Assembly: GCA_002328075.1 (NCBI GenBank)
Contig: DCVT01000031.1
Location: 310,001 to 374,000 of the forward strand
Direction: 5' to 3'
DNA from: Anaerolineales bacterium UBA2181
Lineage (GTDB): Bacteria; Chloroflexota; Anaerolineae; Promineifilales; UBA4811
DNA: 64,000 bases
Below are positions 25,027 to 32,735 of the stretch, in pieces (the first letter of the stretch is position 1; the number at the start of each line of letters is the position of its first letter). Both the position numbers and the translations under genes were made by a program. Below the pieces are notes generated by a model that made no database searches, was not told the DNA's origin, and saw only the letters and a program-made list of their open reading frames with translations.

Positions 25027-26018
25027 GCGAACATTCGAACGGCAAAGAGGTCCTGGTTCGGGTAGAGGGACTCAAGAAATACTTTCCCATCACCCGGGGT
25101 GTTGTGATCCAACGTGAGGTCGGCGCGGTCAAGGCGGTGGATGATGTCTCATTTACCGTGTATCGCGGCGAGACGCTGGGCCTGGTAGGCGAGAGCGGCT
25201 GCGGCAAGTCGACCACCGGCCGAACGATTCTCCAACTCTACCGACCGACCGGCGGGAACGTGTTTTTCGAGGACGTGAACCTGGCGACTCTAAAGGGCGG
25301 GCCGTTACGCCGCATGCGTCGCCGCATGCAGATGATCTTCCAGGACCCCTATGCTTCCTTGAACCCACGCATGACGGTGGGCAATATCATCGGTGAACCG
25401 CTGGAAGTGCACGGTGTTGCCACCGGCAAGGCACGGCGGGAGCGGGTGCAGGAGTTGCTGGCGCTGGTTGGGTTGAACCCCTACTTTGTGAACCGCTATC
25501 CGCACGAGTTCTCCGGCGGTCAGCGGCAGCGGATCGGGGTCGCTCGTGCGCTGGCGCTGCAGCCGGATTTCATCGTCTGCGATGAACCAATCTCTGCTCT
25601 GGACGTCTCCATCCAGGCTCAGGTGGTCAACCTGCTCGAGGATCTGCAGAACAAGTTTGGGCTTACCTACCTCTTTATTGCGCACGACCTGAGCATGGTC
25701 CGCCACATCAGCGATCGGGTGGCGGTCATGTACCTGGGCAAGATCGTCGAACTGACGGATCGGGTGGAGCTCTACGAGCGCCCACAACACCCCTACACCG
25801 TGGCGCTGCTTTCCGCAGTGCCCATTCCGGACCCGATAGCGGATTCCCAGCGGCAGCGCATCATCCTGGAAGGCGATGTGCCTAGCCCGGCGAATCCGCC
25901 GCCGGGGTGCAACTTTAGCACCCGATGCTGGAAGGCGATCGATATCTGTTTTGAACAGGATCCCCCGTTCATTGATATTGGTGGAGGCCATTATTGCGCC
26001 TGCCATCTGGTCAAATAG
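25023..26018 (+). CDS. Peptide ABC transporter ATP-binding protein (OppF/DppF)
   Basis: A 331 aa second ATPase subunit of the importer. Visible motifs are Walker A GESGCGKST, Q-loop MIFQDPYASLNPR, signature FSGGQRQRI, Walker B IVCDEPISALD, and the C-terminal NFSTRCWKAIDICFEQDPP cysteine block. OppD and OppF form the heterodimeric motor on the permeases encoded at 28186-30639. The start overlaps the oppD stop. Confidence 0.94.
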   Translation: MSEHSNGKEVLVRVEGLKKYFPITRGVVIQREVGAVKAVDDVSFTVYRGETLGLVGESGCGKSTTGRTILQLYRPTGGNVFFEDVNLATLKGGPLRRMRRRMQMIFQDPYASLNPRMTVGNIIGEPLEVHGVATGKARRERVQELLALVGLNPYFVNRYPHEFSGGQRQRIGVARALALQPDFIVCDEPISALDVSIQAQVVNLLEDLQNKFGLTYLFIAHDLSMVRHISDRVAVMYLGKIVELTDRVELYERPQHPYTVALLSAVPIPDPIADSQRQRIILEGDVPSPANPPPGCNFSTRCWKAIDICFEQDPPFIDIGGGHYCACHLVK

Positions 26019-26167
26019 CGTCAGGCAGTGTCGGGCGGCGGGCAGCCGGGCGGCGAGCCCGGTGGCCTGGCTGGAAATAGAGGAGGTGATGCGTAGGCAA
26101 GCGTGTAAACCATCAAGCAGTCAGTGGATAGTAAGGAAATGTCAACAGTTTAGGAGGAGGATTTCGC

Positions 26168-28045
26168 ATGTTTAACAAGAAGTGGTCATTGTTACTGGCA
26201 GTGGTTACCATCGCCAGCCTGCTGGCGGCCTGCACGCCGGCCGAGACCAAGGTAGAAACCGTCGTGGTGACGCAGATCGTCAAGGAGACTGTCACGGTCG
26301 AGATCGCGGGCACCACCCAGACCATCGAGGTCACCAAGGAAGTACCGGTGGAGGTTACCCGCGTCATTGAGGTGGAAAAGAAACCTGCCTTTGACGATCG
26401 CGTGACCTATGACTTTAACCTGGGCACCGAGCCGCCCACGGCCGACCCGGCGTTGACCACCGACACCACCTCGGTGGAGGTCACCGGCAACATCTTTGTC
26501 GGGTTGACTCTCATCGAGCCCATCAACAATGACGTGGTGCCCTACCTGGCGACCGACTGGGATATCAGCGAGGACGGGACGGTCTATACCTTCCACCTGC
26601 GCGACGACATTCAGTGGGTGTGGTGGAATCCGATCACCGGCGACGTCGAGGCCCAGCGGCCGGTGACGGCGCACGACGTCGTGTACGGGGTCAAGCGGAC
26701 CCTGGACCCGGCGACGGCGTCGGACTATTCCTATGTGCTCTACATCATCAAGAACGGTATGGCGTTCAACACCGGCGAAGAGGGTGTGACGGCTGACGAC
26801 GTGGGCGTCGTGGCGCTGGACGACTATACGGTCGAGTTCACCCTCGAATACGCCGGGGCTTACTTCCCCTCCATCGCCAGTATGTGGGTCTGCTTCCCGG
26901 TGCCTCAGGAAGTCATCGAGGAGTTTGCTGAGAAATGGACCGAGCCCGGCCTGATCTGGACCAACGGCCCGTACGTGATGACCGAGTGGGTCCATGGCGG
27001 CAACATGCGGTTGGAAAAGAACCCGCTCTGGGTGGATGCGGACTCGGTACAGATCGAGGTCGTCAACGGGTACATGATCCAGGAGGCGTCTACCGCGTAC
27101 GCGATGTACCTGAACAACGAGGTGGACACCGTCGGTGTGCCCTTGCCGGAAATCGACGGCGTCAAAGCCGATCCGGTGTTGAGCAAAGAGTACTACCAGG
27201 CGCCGGTCGCCTGCACCTACTACTATGGCTTTGTCAACACCAAACCACCCTTTGATGATGTCCGGGTCCGCACCGCCTTTTCGGCCGCCATCGATCGGCA
27301 GACGCTGATCGACCAGGTCACCAAGGGCGGGCAGATTCCGGCCACCACGTTTGCCCCTCCGGGCATCTTTGGCGCTCCGGAGCCAGGCACGTTGGGTCTG
27401 GGCTATGATCCGGATCTGGCGGTGGCCTCGCTGGCCGAGTTTATGGCCGAGAAGGGCCTGGCGGACACCGCCGCCTTTACGGCCACGTATGACCCCGTCC
27501 TGGGCCACAACACCAGCGAGGGTCACGCCCGAATCGCGGCTGCCATCCAGGCCATGTGGGCTGAGCACCTCAACCTGAGCGCCCGGGTGGAGAACCAGGA
27601 GTGGAAAGTCTACCTGGATACCATCCGCAAGGACACCCCGGTGGAGGAGGCGTTCCATGTCTATCGGCTGGGATGGTGCGCCGACTATGCGGATCAGAAC
27701 AACTGGGTCTTTGAGAACTTTCACTACAATGAAGGCTCGAACGACACCCGTCGCCAGTGCGCGGACCCGAATTGCGGTTCGTTCATCGGCCCGGCCGAGT
27801 TCGATACGCTGGTAAAGGAAGCCCAAACGGTGACCGACTCCGACGAGCGGAGCGAGATGTACGCCCGCGCGGAGGACATTCTGGCCCGTGAAGAGGCTGC
27901 CATTGCCAACATCTACCACTATACCACGGTGGCAGTCACCAAGCCCTGGCTGCAGCGGTACTACCCCTCGGTCGGACCGCCCTACTGGGCTGGTTGGACG
28001 TTGGACTGGGAGGCCAAGAAGGCCGCCACGGGAATCGGCCAATAG
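26168..28045 (+). CDS. Peptide ABC transporter substrate-binding lipoprotein (SBP family 5)
   Basis: A 625 aa OppA/DppA-type binding protein. The signal peptide ends in a lipobox LAAC with Cys22, so it is a lipoprotein. A V/T-rich stretch (about residues 27-72) follows with repeats such as VETVVVTQIV and VPVEVTRVIEV. The SBP_bac_5 domain follows, with NFVGLTLIEP-like, YTFHLRDDIQW and DDVRVRTAFSAAIDRQTLI segments. A very strong AGGAGGAGG precedes the ATG. A terminator after the gene should give it higher expression than the permeases. Confidence 0.94.
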   Translation: MFNKKWSLLLAVVTIASLLAACTPAETKVETVVVTQIVKETVTVEIAGTTQTIEVTKEVPVEVTRVIEVEKKPAFDDRVTYDFNLGTEPPTADPALTTDTTSVEVTGNIFVGLTLIEPINNDVVPYLATDWDISEDGTVYTFHLRDDIQWVWWNPITGDVEAQRPVTAHDVVYGVKRTLDPATASDYSYVLYIIKNGMAFNTGEEGVTADDVGVVALDDYTVEFTLEYAGAYFPSIASMWVCFPVPQEVIEEFAEKWTEPGLIWTNGPYVMTEWVHGGNMRLEKNPLWVDADSVQIEVVNGYMIQEASTAYAMYLNNEVDTVGVPLPEIDGVKADPVLSKEYYQAPVACTYYYGFVNTKPPFDDVRVRTAFSAAIDRQTLIDQVTKGGQIPATTFAPPGIFGAPEPGTLGLGYDPDLAVASLAEFMAEKGLADTAAFTATYDPVLGHNTSEGHARIAAAIQAMWAEHLNLSARVENQEWKVYLDTIRKDTPVEEAFHVYRLGWCADYADQNNWVFENFHYNEGSNDTRRQCADPNCGSFIGPAEFDTLVKEAQTVTDSDERSEMYARAEDILAREEAAIANIYHYTTVAVTKPWLQRYYPSVGPPYWAGWTLDWEAKKAATGIGQ

Positions 28046-28064
28046 TCTTTGCCTCGCATGAGCG

Positions 28065-28101
28065 GACAGCTGGCTGGCCTGGCCGGCCAGCTGTCTTTTT
28101 T
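28065..28101 (+). terminator. Intra-operon terminator after the binding-protein gene
   Basis: A 10-bp stem (GACAGCTGGC 28065-28074 with GCCAGCTGTC 28086-28095) is followed by six T. It lies between the binding-protein and permease genes and probably acts as a partial terminator. Confidence 0.75.
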
Positions 28102-28185
28102 GAGGCTTATGATGCTGGCAACGTCGTTCCTCCTGCCCTGGGCCGGCGGGGGCGTTTTTCGGACCATTGCCGGTAGGGAGTGTCC

Positions 28186-29232
28186 ATGACCAAGTACATT
28201 GTTCGGCGCACCCTTTGGTTTCTGCCGGTGTTGTTCGCCGTCACCCTGTTCACCTTTGTGCTGATGCGGGCCATCCCCGGCGGGCCTTTCAGTTATGCCG
28301 GTGACAAGTCGCTCCCACCCCAGGTGGTGGCCAACATCGAGGCCAAGTACCATCTGGATTGGCCGATGTGGAAGCAGTTTGCCTCCTACCTGCTGGGCGA
28401 TGACATCGTGGACCGGGCGGCCTACGAGGAATCCTTGGCCCTGAAACGGCGGCCGTCCAGGGGGCTCATCCGGGGTGATCTCGGTCCTTCGTTCCGATAC
28501 CGCGGACAGACGGTGAATGACATCGTCGCAACCACGCTTCCGACTTCGGCCCAGTTAGGGCTGATGGCGGTCGCGCTGGCCCTGGTCATCGGTATCCCGG
28601 CGGGGACGATCGCGGCGCTCAAGCAGAACAGCGCCATCGACTATATGGCCACGTTTTCGGCCGTCTTTTTTGCATCCATTCCCAGCGTGGTGCTCTCCCC
28701 GATTCTCATCTATGTCTTTGCGCTGAGACTCAACTGGTTTCCGGTGGCGTCCTGGGGCACCAAACCACCGTATTTTTTGGGCTTTCTGCCGCAGCTTGCT
28801 CATCTCAACCTGACTTTCCTCAAGCACGCGGCCTTGCCGGTCTTTGCGCTGGGTACGGGCATGGCAGCCGGCATCGCGCGGTTGACGCGCGGCAGCCTGC
28901 TGCAGGTGATCCGGGAGGACTATATCCGGACCGCCCGCGCCAAGGGGCTGAAGGAACGGCTGATCATTGTCCGCCATGCGCTCAAGAACAGCATGATCCC
29001 GGTGGCCACCATTCTCGGTCCGCTCATCGCCGCGGTGGTGACCGGCACGTTTATCGTTGAGCAGATCTTTGGCATCAACGGCATGGGCAAGCACTTTGTG
29101 CAAAGCATTGGCAACCGGGACTATCCGGTCATCATCGGAGTCACGCTGATCTATTCGGTTCTGCTGGTGATCGGTAACCTCATGGTTGATATCACCTACG
29201 CCTGGTTGGATCCGCGGATTCGGTACGACTAG
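28186..29232 (+). CDS. Peptide ABC transporter permease (OppB/DppB)
   Basis: A 348 aa inner-membrane permease. The N-terminus IVRRTLWFLPVLFAVTLFTFVLMRAIPGGPF is characteristic of DppB. Further on are SLRGLIRGDLGPS-like and LTRGSLLQVIREDYIRTARAKGL, whose EAA loop contacts the ATPases. Five or six further hydrophobic segments are seen. ATG 28186 has GGGAG 5 bases upstream; the frame also offers GTG at 28180. It is followed 15 bases later by the partner permease. Confidence 0.93.
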   Translation: MTKYIVRRTLWFLPVLFAVTLFTFVLMRAIPGGPFSYAGDKSLPPQVVANIEAKYHLDWPMWKQFASYLLGDDIVDRAAYEESLALKRRPSRGLIRGDLGPSFRYRGQTVNDIVATTLPTSAQLGLMAVALALVIGIPAGTIAALKQNSAIDYMATFSAVFFASIPSVVLSPILIYVFALRLNWFPVASWGTKPPYFLGFLPQLAHLNLTFLKHAALPVFALGTGMAAGIARLTRGSLLQVIREDYIRTARAKGLKERLIIVRHALKNSMIPVATILGPLIAAVVTGTFIVEQIFGINGMGKHFVQSIGNRDYPVIIGVTLIYSVLLVIGNLMVDITYAWLDPRIRYD

Positions 29233-29247
29233 AAAGAAGGCTTAACC

Positions 29248-30639
29248 ATGGCGGTTGCTGAAGCCACGCCCACTGACCTCGACATCCTGGCCCGTAAGGA
29301 GCGTAGCCCGCTGCAGGAATCCATCCGGCGGCTTTTGCACCACCGGGTAGCGGTCGCGAGCATGTGTTTCCTGGCCTTGGTGGTTGCGGTTTACGTATTT
29401 GCCGACAACTCGCTCTTTGCTTTTCTCACGGGCAAACCACCGCAGCCACTCATTGCGCCGTATCGTTATGACGGCGCCAACTTTGTGGCGGTCAATGTGC
29501 CGCCCGGATCCCGAGCGGTTAGCACCAAGGGCGAGGATCTCTTCTTTCTTCTGGGAACCGATTACCTGGGACGCGATGTTCTGAGCCGGACGCTGTATGG
29601 GACCCGCGTCTCGTTGAGCGTGGCTATCGCGGCGGCGACGGTCAGCATGCTGGTCGGGCTGGTCTATGGCACCATCTCGGGCTATGTCGGTGGGCGCACC
29701 GACAACATCATGATGCGGATCGTGGATTTTTTATACGGGTTTCCATTTCTCATCATGGTGATCCTGCTCCAAACCTATTTCAAGGCGCTGGCGCGTCAGG
29801 GCTCCAGCTCTTCCACGCCGATACTCACGCTGCTGGTAGGCGCGGCCGGCCTGGCGGTCTATTTCGGGGGCGCCAGCGGGCTAACCCGCGAACTGGATTC
29901 CAGGCACGCATCTCTGGTTCAGCAGCTGTTCTGGGCCCAAATCGGGCTCGGCGTTTTGCACTTGGTGTTGGGCTACTTTGCCGGCGAATCGTTGCCCCAA
30001 GTGGTCTACACCAGCCTCCTGGTGTTGATCGGCCTGGCCCATCTGGGGTTGCTGGCGCTGTTTGTGTACCATGGGATCGTCCAAAAACATGCCGCGCGTT
30101 CGTCCCGGACTCTCTTTTTTGTCGGCGAGGGCCTCTTTGTTGTCGCGTTGCTGCTCCTTGGTGTGCGCATCAACGTGGTGGGAGGCATTCTGGCCGTCAA
30201 CAAAAAGATGGGGGGCATGCTGCTGCTGTTCATCGCCATAGGCCTGATCAACTGGATCGGCATGTCCCGGCTGGCGCGAGGGCAGGTGCTCTCTTACAAA
30301 CAGAAAGAGTTTGTGGAGGCGGCGCATTCGGTGGGCGCCAGCGACATCCGGATCATCGGCCGGCACCTGGTTCCCAACATCATTGGGCCGCTCATCGTCC
30401 AGGAGACCCTGGCCATCCCCGGTTACATCTTTACCGAGGCGTTTCTCAGCTTTATCGGTCTGGGAGTGGATTCGCCGACCCCCAGTTGGGGCATCATGAT
30501 TTCCGAGTGCTATCCGGCCATCCGCACCTATCCCTGGCAGACCGTGGCGCCGGCTGCTGCGCTGACGCTGACCACGCTGGCGTTCAATTTCCTGGGAGAC
30601 GGTCTGCGTGACGCATTGGACCCGCGGCTGAAAGAGTAG
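29248..30639 (+). CDS. Peptide ABC transporter permease (OppC/DppC) with a large membrane insertion
   Basis: A 463 aa permease; the family is usually near 300 aa. Residues 1-178 are standard DppC (GTDYLGRDVLSRTLYGTRVSL, then DFLYGFPFLIMVILLQTYF), and 322-463 resume it with the EAA loop FVEAAHSVGASDIRIIGRHLVPN. Between them, at about 180-320, lies an extra block with four hydrophobic segments (near 190-207, 228-244, 253-275 and 288-306) and no match to the usual fold. The frame is continuous, so it is an insertion rather than an error. Its function is unknown. Confidence 0.9.
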   Translation: MAVAEATPTDLDILARKERSPLQESIRRLLHHRVAVASMCFLALVVAVYVFADNSLFAFLTGKPPQPLIAPYRYDGANFVAVNVPPGSRAVSTKGEDLFFLLGTDYLGRDVLSRTLYGTRVSLSVAIAAATVSMLVGLVYGTISGYVGGRTDNIMMRIVDFLYGFPFLIMVILLQTYFKALARQGSSSSTPILTLLVGAAGLAVYFGGASGLTRELDSRHASLVQQLFWAQIGLGVLHLVLGYFAGESLPQVVYTSLLVLIGLAHLGLLALFVYHGIVQKHAARSSRTLFFVGEGLFVVALLLLGVRINVVGGILAVNKKMGGMLLLFIAIGLINWIGMSRLARGQVLSYKQKEFVEAAHSVGASDIRIIGRHLVPNIIGPLIVQETLAIPGYIFTEAFLSFIGLGVDSPTPSWGIMISECYPAIRTYPWQTVAPAAALTLTTLAFNFLGDGLRDALDPRLKE

Positions 30640-30665
30640 CGCCGCTGCCAGCAGCGCGGTGTCGC

Positions 30666-30697
30666 AAAAAGAGCGGGGTCCCCCCCGCTCTTTTTTT
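30666..30697 (+). terminator. Terminator at the end of the peptide importer operon
   Basis: An 8-bp stem (GAGCGGGG 30671-30678 with CCCCGCTC 30683-30690), loop TCCC, preceded by five A and followed by seven T, so it could work on both strands. Confidence 0.85.
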
Positions 30698-30725
30698 CCG
30701 GCGGGGGGCGTCATCCGCTGCTTGC

Positions 30726-30753
30726 TTGACCAGACGGGTTTGCTGCATACAAT
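30726..30753 (+). promoter_or_regulatory. Promoter of the second peptide-binding lipoprotein gene
   Basis: TTGACC (30726-30731) and TACAAT (30748-30753) are 16 bases apart, about 60 bases before the chosen ATG. Confidence 0.6.
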
Positions 30754-30812
30754 TAGCCATCTGTGTCAGAGATAGAGTTGTGCGGCACCTGACGGTGCCT
30801 CGGGAGATGCTC

Positions 30813-32687
30813 ATGCGAGGATGGATTCGGATTGGAGCCTGGCTGCTGTTACTCGGCGCATGCGCCTGGATGACCGGCTGCCAGACAGCGGAAACGCTCG
30901 TACTGACCCGGCTGGTGGAAACGGAAGTCACTCGCCAGGTGGCGGTTTCGGTGGAGGTGACGCGGGTGGTCATCCAGGAGCGAGAGGCAACCCGAATTGT
31001 CGAGGTGACGCCCACCCCCACACCCATCCCGACCGGCGGCTTTCTGGTGGCGGCGGTTAACCAAGATGTGACCTCGTTGAACCCGCTGTTGACGCCGGAC
31101 GACGGCCTCGGGTTTGTCAGGGACCTGCTGTACGGCAGCATGTTCGAGGTCGACGCGTTCAGTGGAGAATGGGTCTGCCATTTCTGTCAGGAGTGGACGG
31201 CAGACGGACGCTCATTCACGCTGACGATGCGGGATGGGCTGGCGTGGAGCGATGGGCAACCGCTTTCCGTGGACGATTTTCTGTACACCTATTCTGCCCT
31301 GTTCTGGGCGCAGGCCACGGGCGGTTTAGATTCGCCCCAGCTGGACCTGCTGGACGAACTGGAAACGATTGAACGGTTGGATGAGCGGACGGCCCGGGTA
31401 ACGCTGAACCGGGAACGCTGTGATGCGTTTCCGTATCTTAACCTGCGTTGGCTGCCGCGCCATCTGTATGGGCCTGACTGGCAGTATAGCGGACCGGTGA
31501 ACTATCAGGGCCCCTTTGGGGACGCGGACGATCCCGATTTTGCTTCTATTGCAGGAAGCAAGATGAACACAGCCCCACAGGTCGCTAGCGGTCCATTTGT
31601 GTTTGACGAGTGGGTGCCAGGTGACCACCTCACGCTGAGGCGAAACCCGCGCTATTTTCGGGGCGCCGCGCATCTGGATGGTGTGGTCATCCGACTGGTG
31701 CCGGAGGAACGGTACCAGGTCCTGATGTTGCGCACCGGAGAGGTGGACGTGGTCGGTAGCTTTTCGCCCCAGTACCTGACCGAGGTGGAATTGCAGGGAG
31801 GAGTGCAGGTGTTCAAGGTGCCGGCCGACAGCTACATCTACCTTGCGCTCCAACTGGGAAACCCAAGTGATCCGCAACCTCGCTGGTTGGAGGACGAAGA
31901 CAGCGGCGCCATGGCGCTCAACGACGCCCATGGAGAACACCCGATCCTGAGGGATGTTCGGGTGCGGCAGGCAATCGCCTATGCCCTGGACCGGAACGCC
32001 ATCATCAATCGGGTTGTCGTCGGGCAGGCAGTCCCGTTATACAGCAATCTCCTTCCTTCCCTGTCCTGGGCTTTTCATTCGGAGCTGGAGCCGTACGATT
32101 ACGATCCCGACCGAGCGGTCGCATTGCTTGAAGAAGCCGGATGGACGCTCAACGCAGCCACAGGAATCCGAGAGCAGCAGGGCCGGCCGCTGCGGTTGGA
32201 CCTGCAGACCAACAACAGCAGCGAAATCCGGGTTCAGATCGGCGAGTCGGTGGCAGCGCAGCTAAAACAGGTTGGCATCGACGCACGTTTTGAGGCCATG
32301 GAATGGGGCAGTTTTGTGGGATTGGTGCTGGGGCAGCAGTTTGACCTGGTGATCCTGAGTTGGATTGACCTGGGCAATGAACCGGATGATTCGGCCTTTT
32401 TCGCCTCAGAATACGATACGCCGACGTTGGGGTTCAATTTCGTCTCCTATTATGACCCGGAGCTTGACAAAGCGTGGACACGGGCAGCAACTCTGCCGGG
32501 CTGCCAGACTGACGAGCGCGCTGAAATCTACCGGCAGATCCAGGCAACGCTGCACCGAGACCTGCCGTACAATTGGTTGTACGCGCCGCTTAAGCTTATT
32601 GGGGCCACGCGGCGCGTCGGCGGCTTTAACCCCGGCCCGTGGAGCACCTGGCATGATGTGGAGCGCTGGTACCTGACCGCGGAATAA
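30813..32687 (+). CDS. Second peptide ABC transporter substrate-binding lipoprotein (SBP family 5)
   Basis: A 624 aa binding protein related in plan to the one at 26168. The signal peptide ends in the lipobox MTGC. A V/T/R-rich linker (LVLTRLVETEVTRQVAVSVE and following) runs into PTPTPIP. The SBP_bac_5 domain contains SFTLTMRDGLAWSDGQPLSVDDF and RDVRVRQAIAYALDRNAII. ATG 30813 is chosen over the frame start 30726 because GGGAG is 7 bases upstream and it gives a clean signal peptide. It has its own promoter and terminator-flanked position, so it may supply the same permeases with other substrates. Confidence 0.92.
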   Translation: MRGWIRIGAWLLLLGACAWMTGCQTAETLVLTRLVETEVTRQVAVSVEVTRVVIQEREATRIVEVTPTPTPIPTGGFLVAAVNQDVTSLNPLLTPDDGLGFVRDLLYGSMFEVDAFSGEWVCHFCQEWTADGRSFTLTMRDGLAWSDGQPLSVDDFLYTYSALFWAQATGGLDSPQLDLLDELETIERLDERTARVTLNRERCDAFPYLNLRWLPRHLYGPDWQYSGPVNYQGPFGDADDPDFASIAGSKMNTAPQVASGPFVFDEWVPGDHLTLRRNPRYFRGAAHLDGVVIRLVPEERYQVLMLRTGEVDVVGSFSPQYLTEVELQGGVQVFKVPADSYIYLALQLGNPSDPQPRWLEDEDSGAMALNDAHGEHPILRDVRVRQAIAYALDRNAIINRVVVGQAVPLYSNLLPSLSWAFHSELEPYDYDPDRAVALLEEAGWTLNAATGIREQQGRPLRLDLQTNNSSEIRVQIGESVAAQLKQVGIDARFEAMEWGSFVGLVLGQQFDLVILSWIDLGNEPDDSAFFASEYDTPTLGFNFVSYYDPELDKAWTRAATLPGCQTDERAEIYRQIQATLHRDLPYNWLYAPLKLIGATRRVGGFNPGPWSTWHDVERWYLTAE

Positions 32688-32717
32688 AAAACACCGGGAC
32701 CCATTGGGTCCCGGTGT
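32686..32717 (-). terminator. Terminator of clpC
   Basis: A perfect 12-bp stem (32691-32702 with 32706-32717) has a 3-base loop and, on the minus strand, is followed by T5-A-T. The plus side has only TT, so it mainly serves clpC although it may also shape the 3' end of the lipoprotein mRNA. Confidence 0.85.
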
Positions 32718-32735
32718 TGGGTGCACAATCTGGCC

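Noticed and set aside
26192..28042. 616 aa minus frame opposite the peptide-binding lipoprotein
   Set aside because: Antisense shadow of a clear SBP family 5 protein with a strong ribosome site.
29881..30714. 277 aa minus frame opposite the DppC permease
   Set aside because: Antisense shadow; composition and lack of motifs argue against it.
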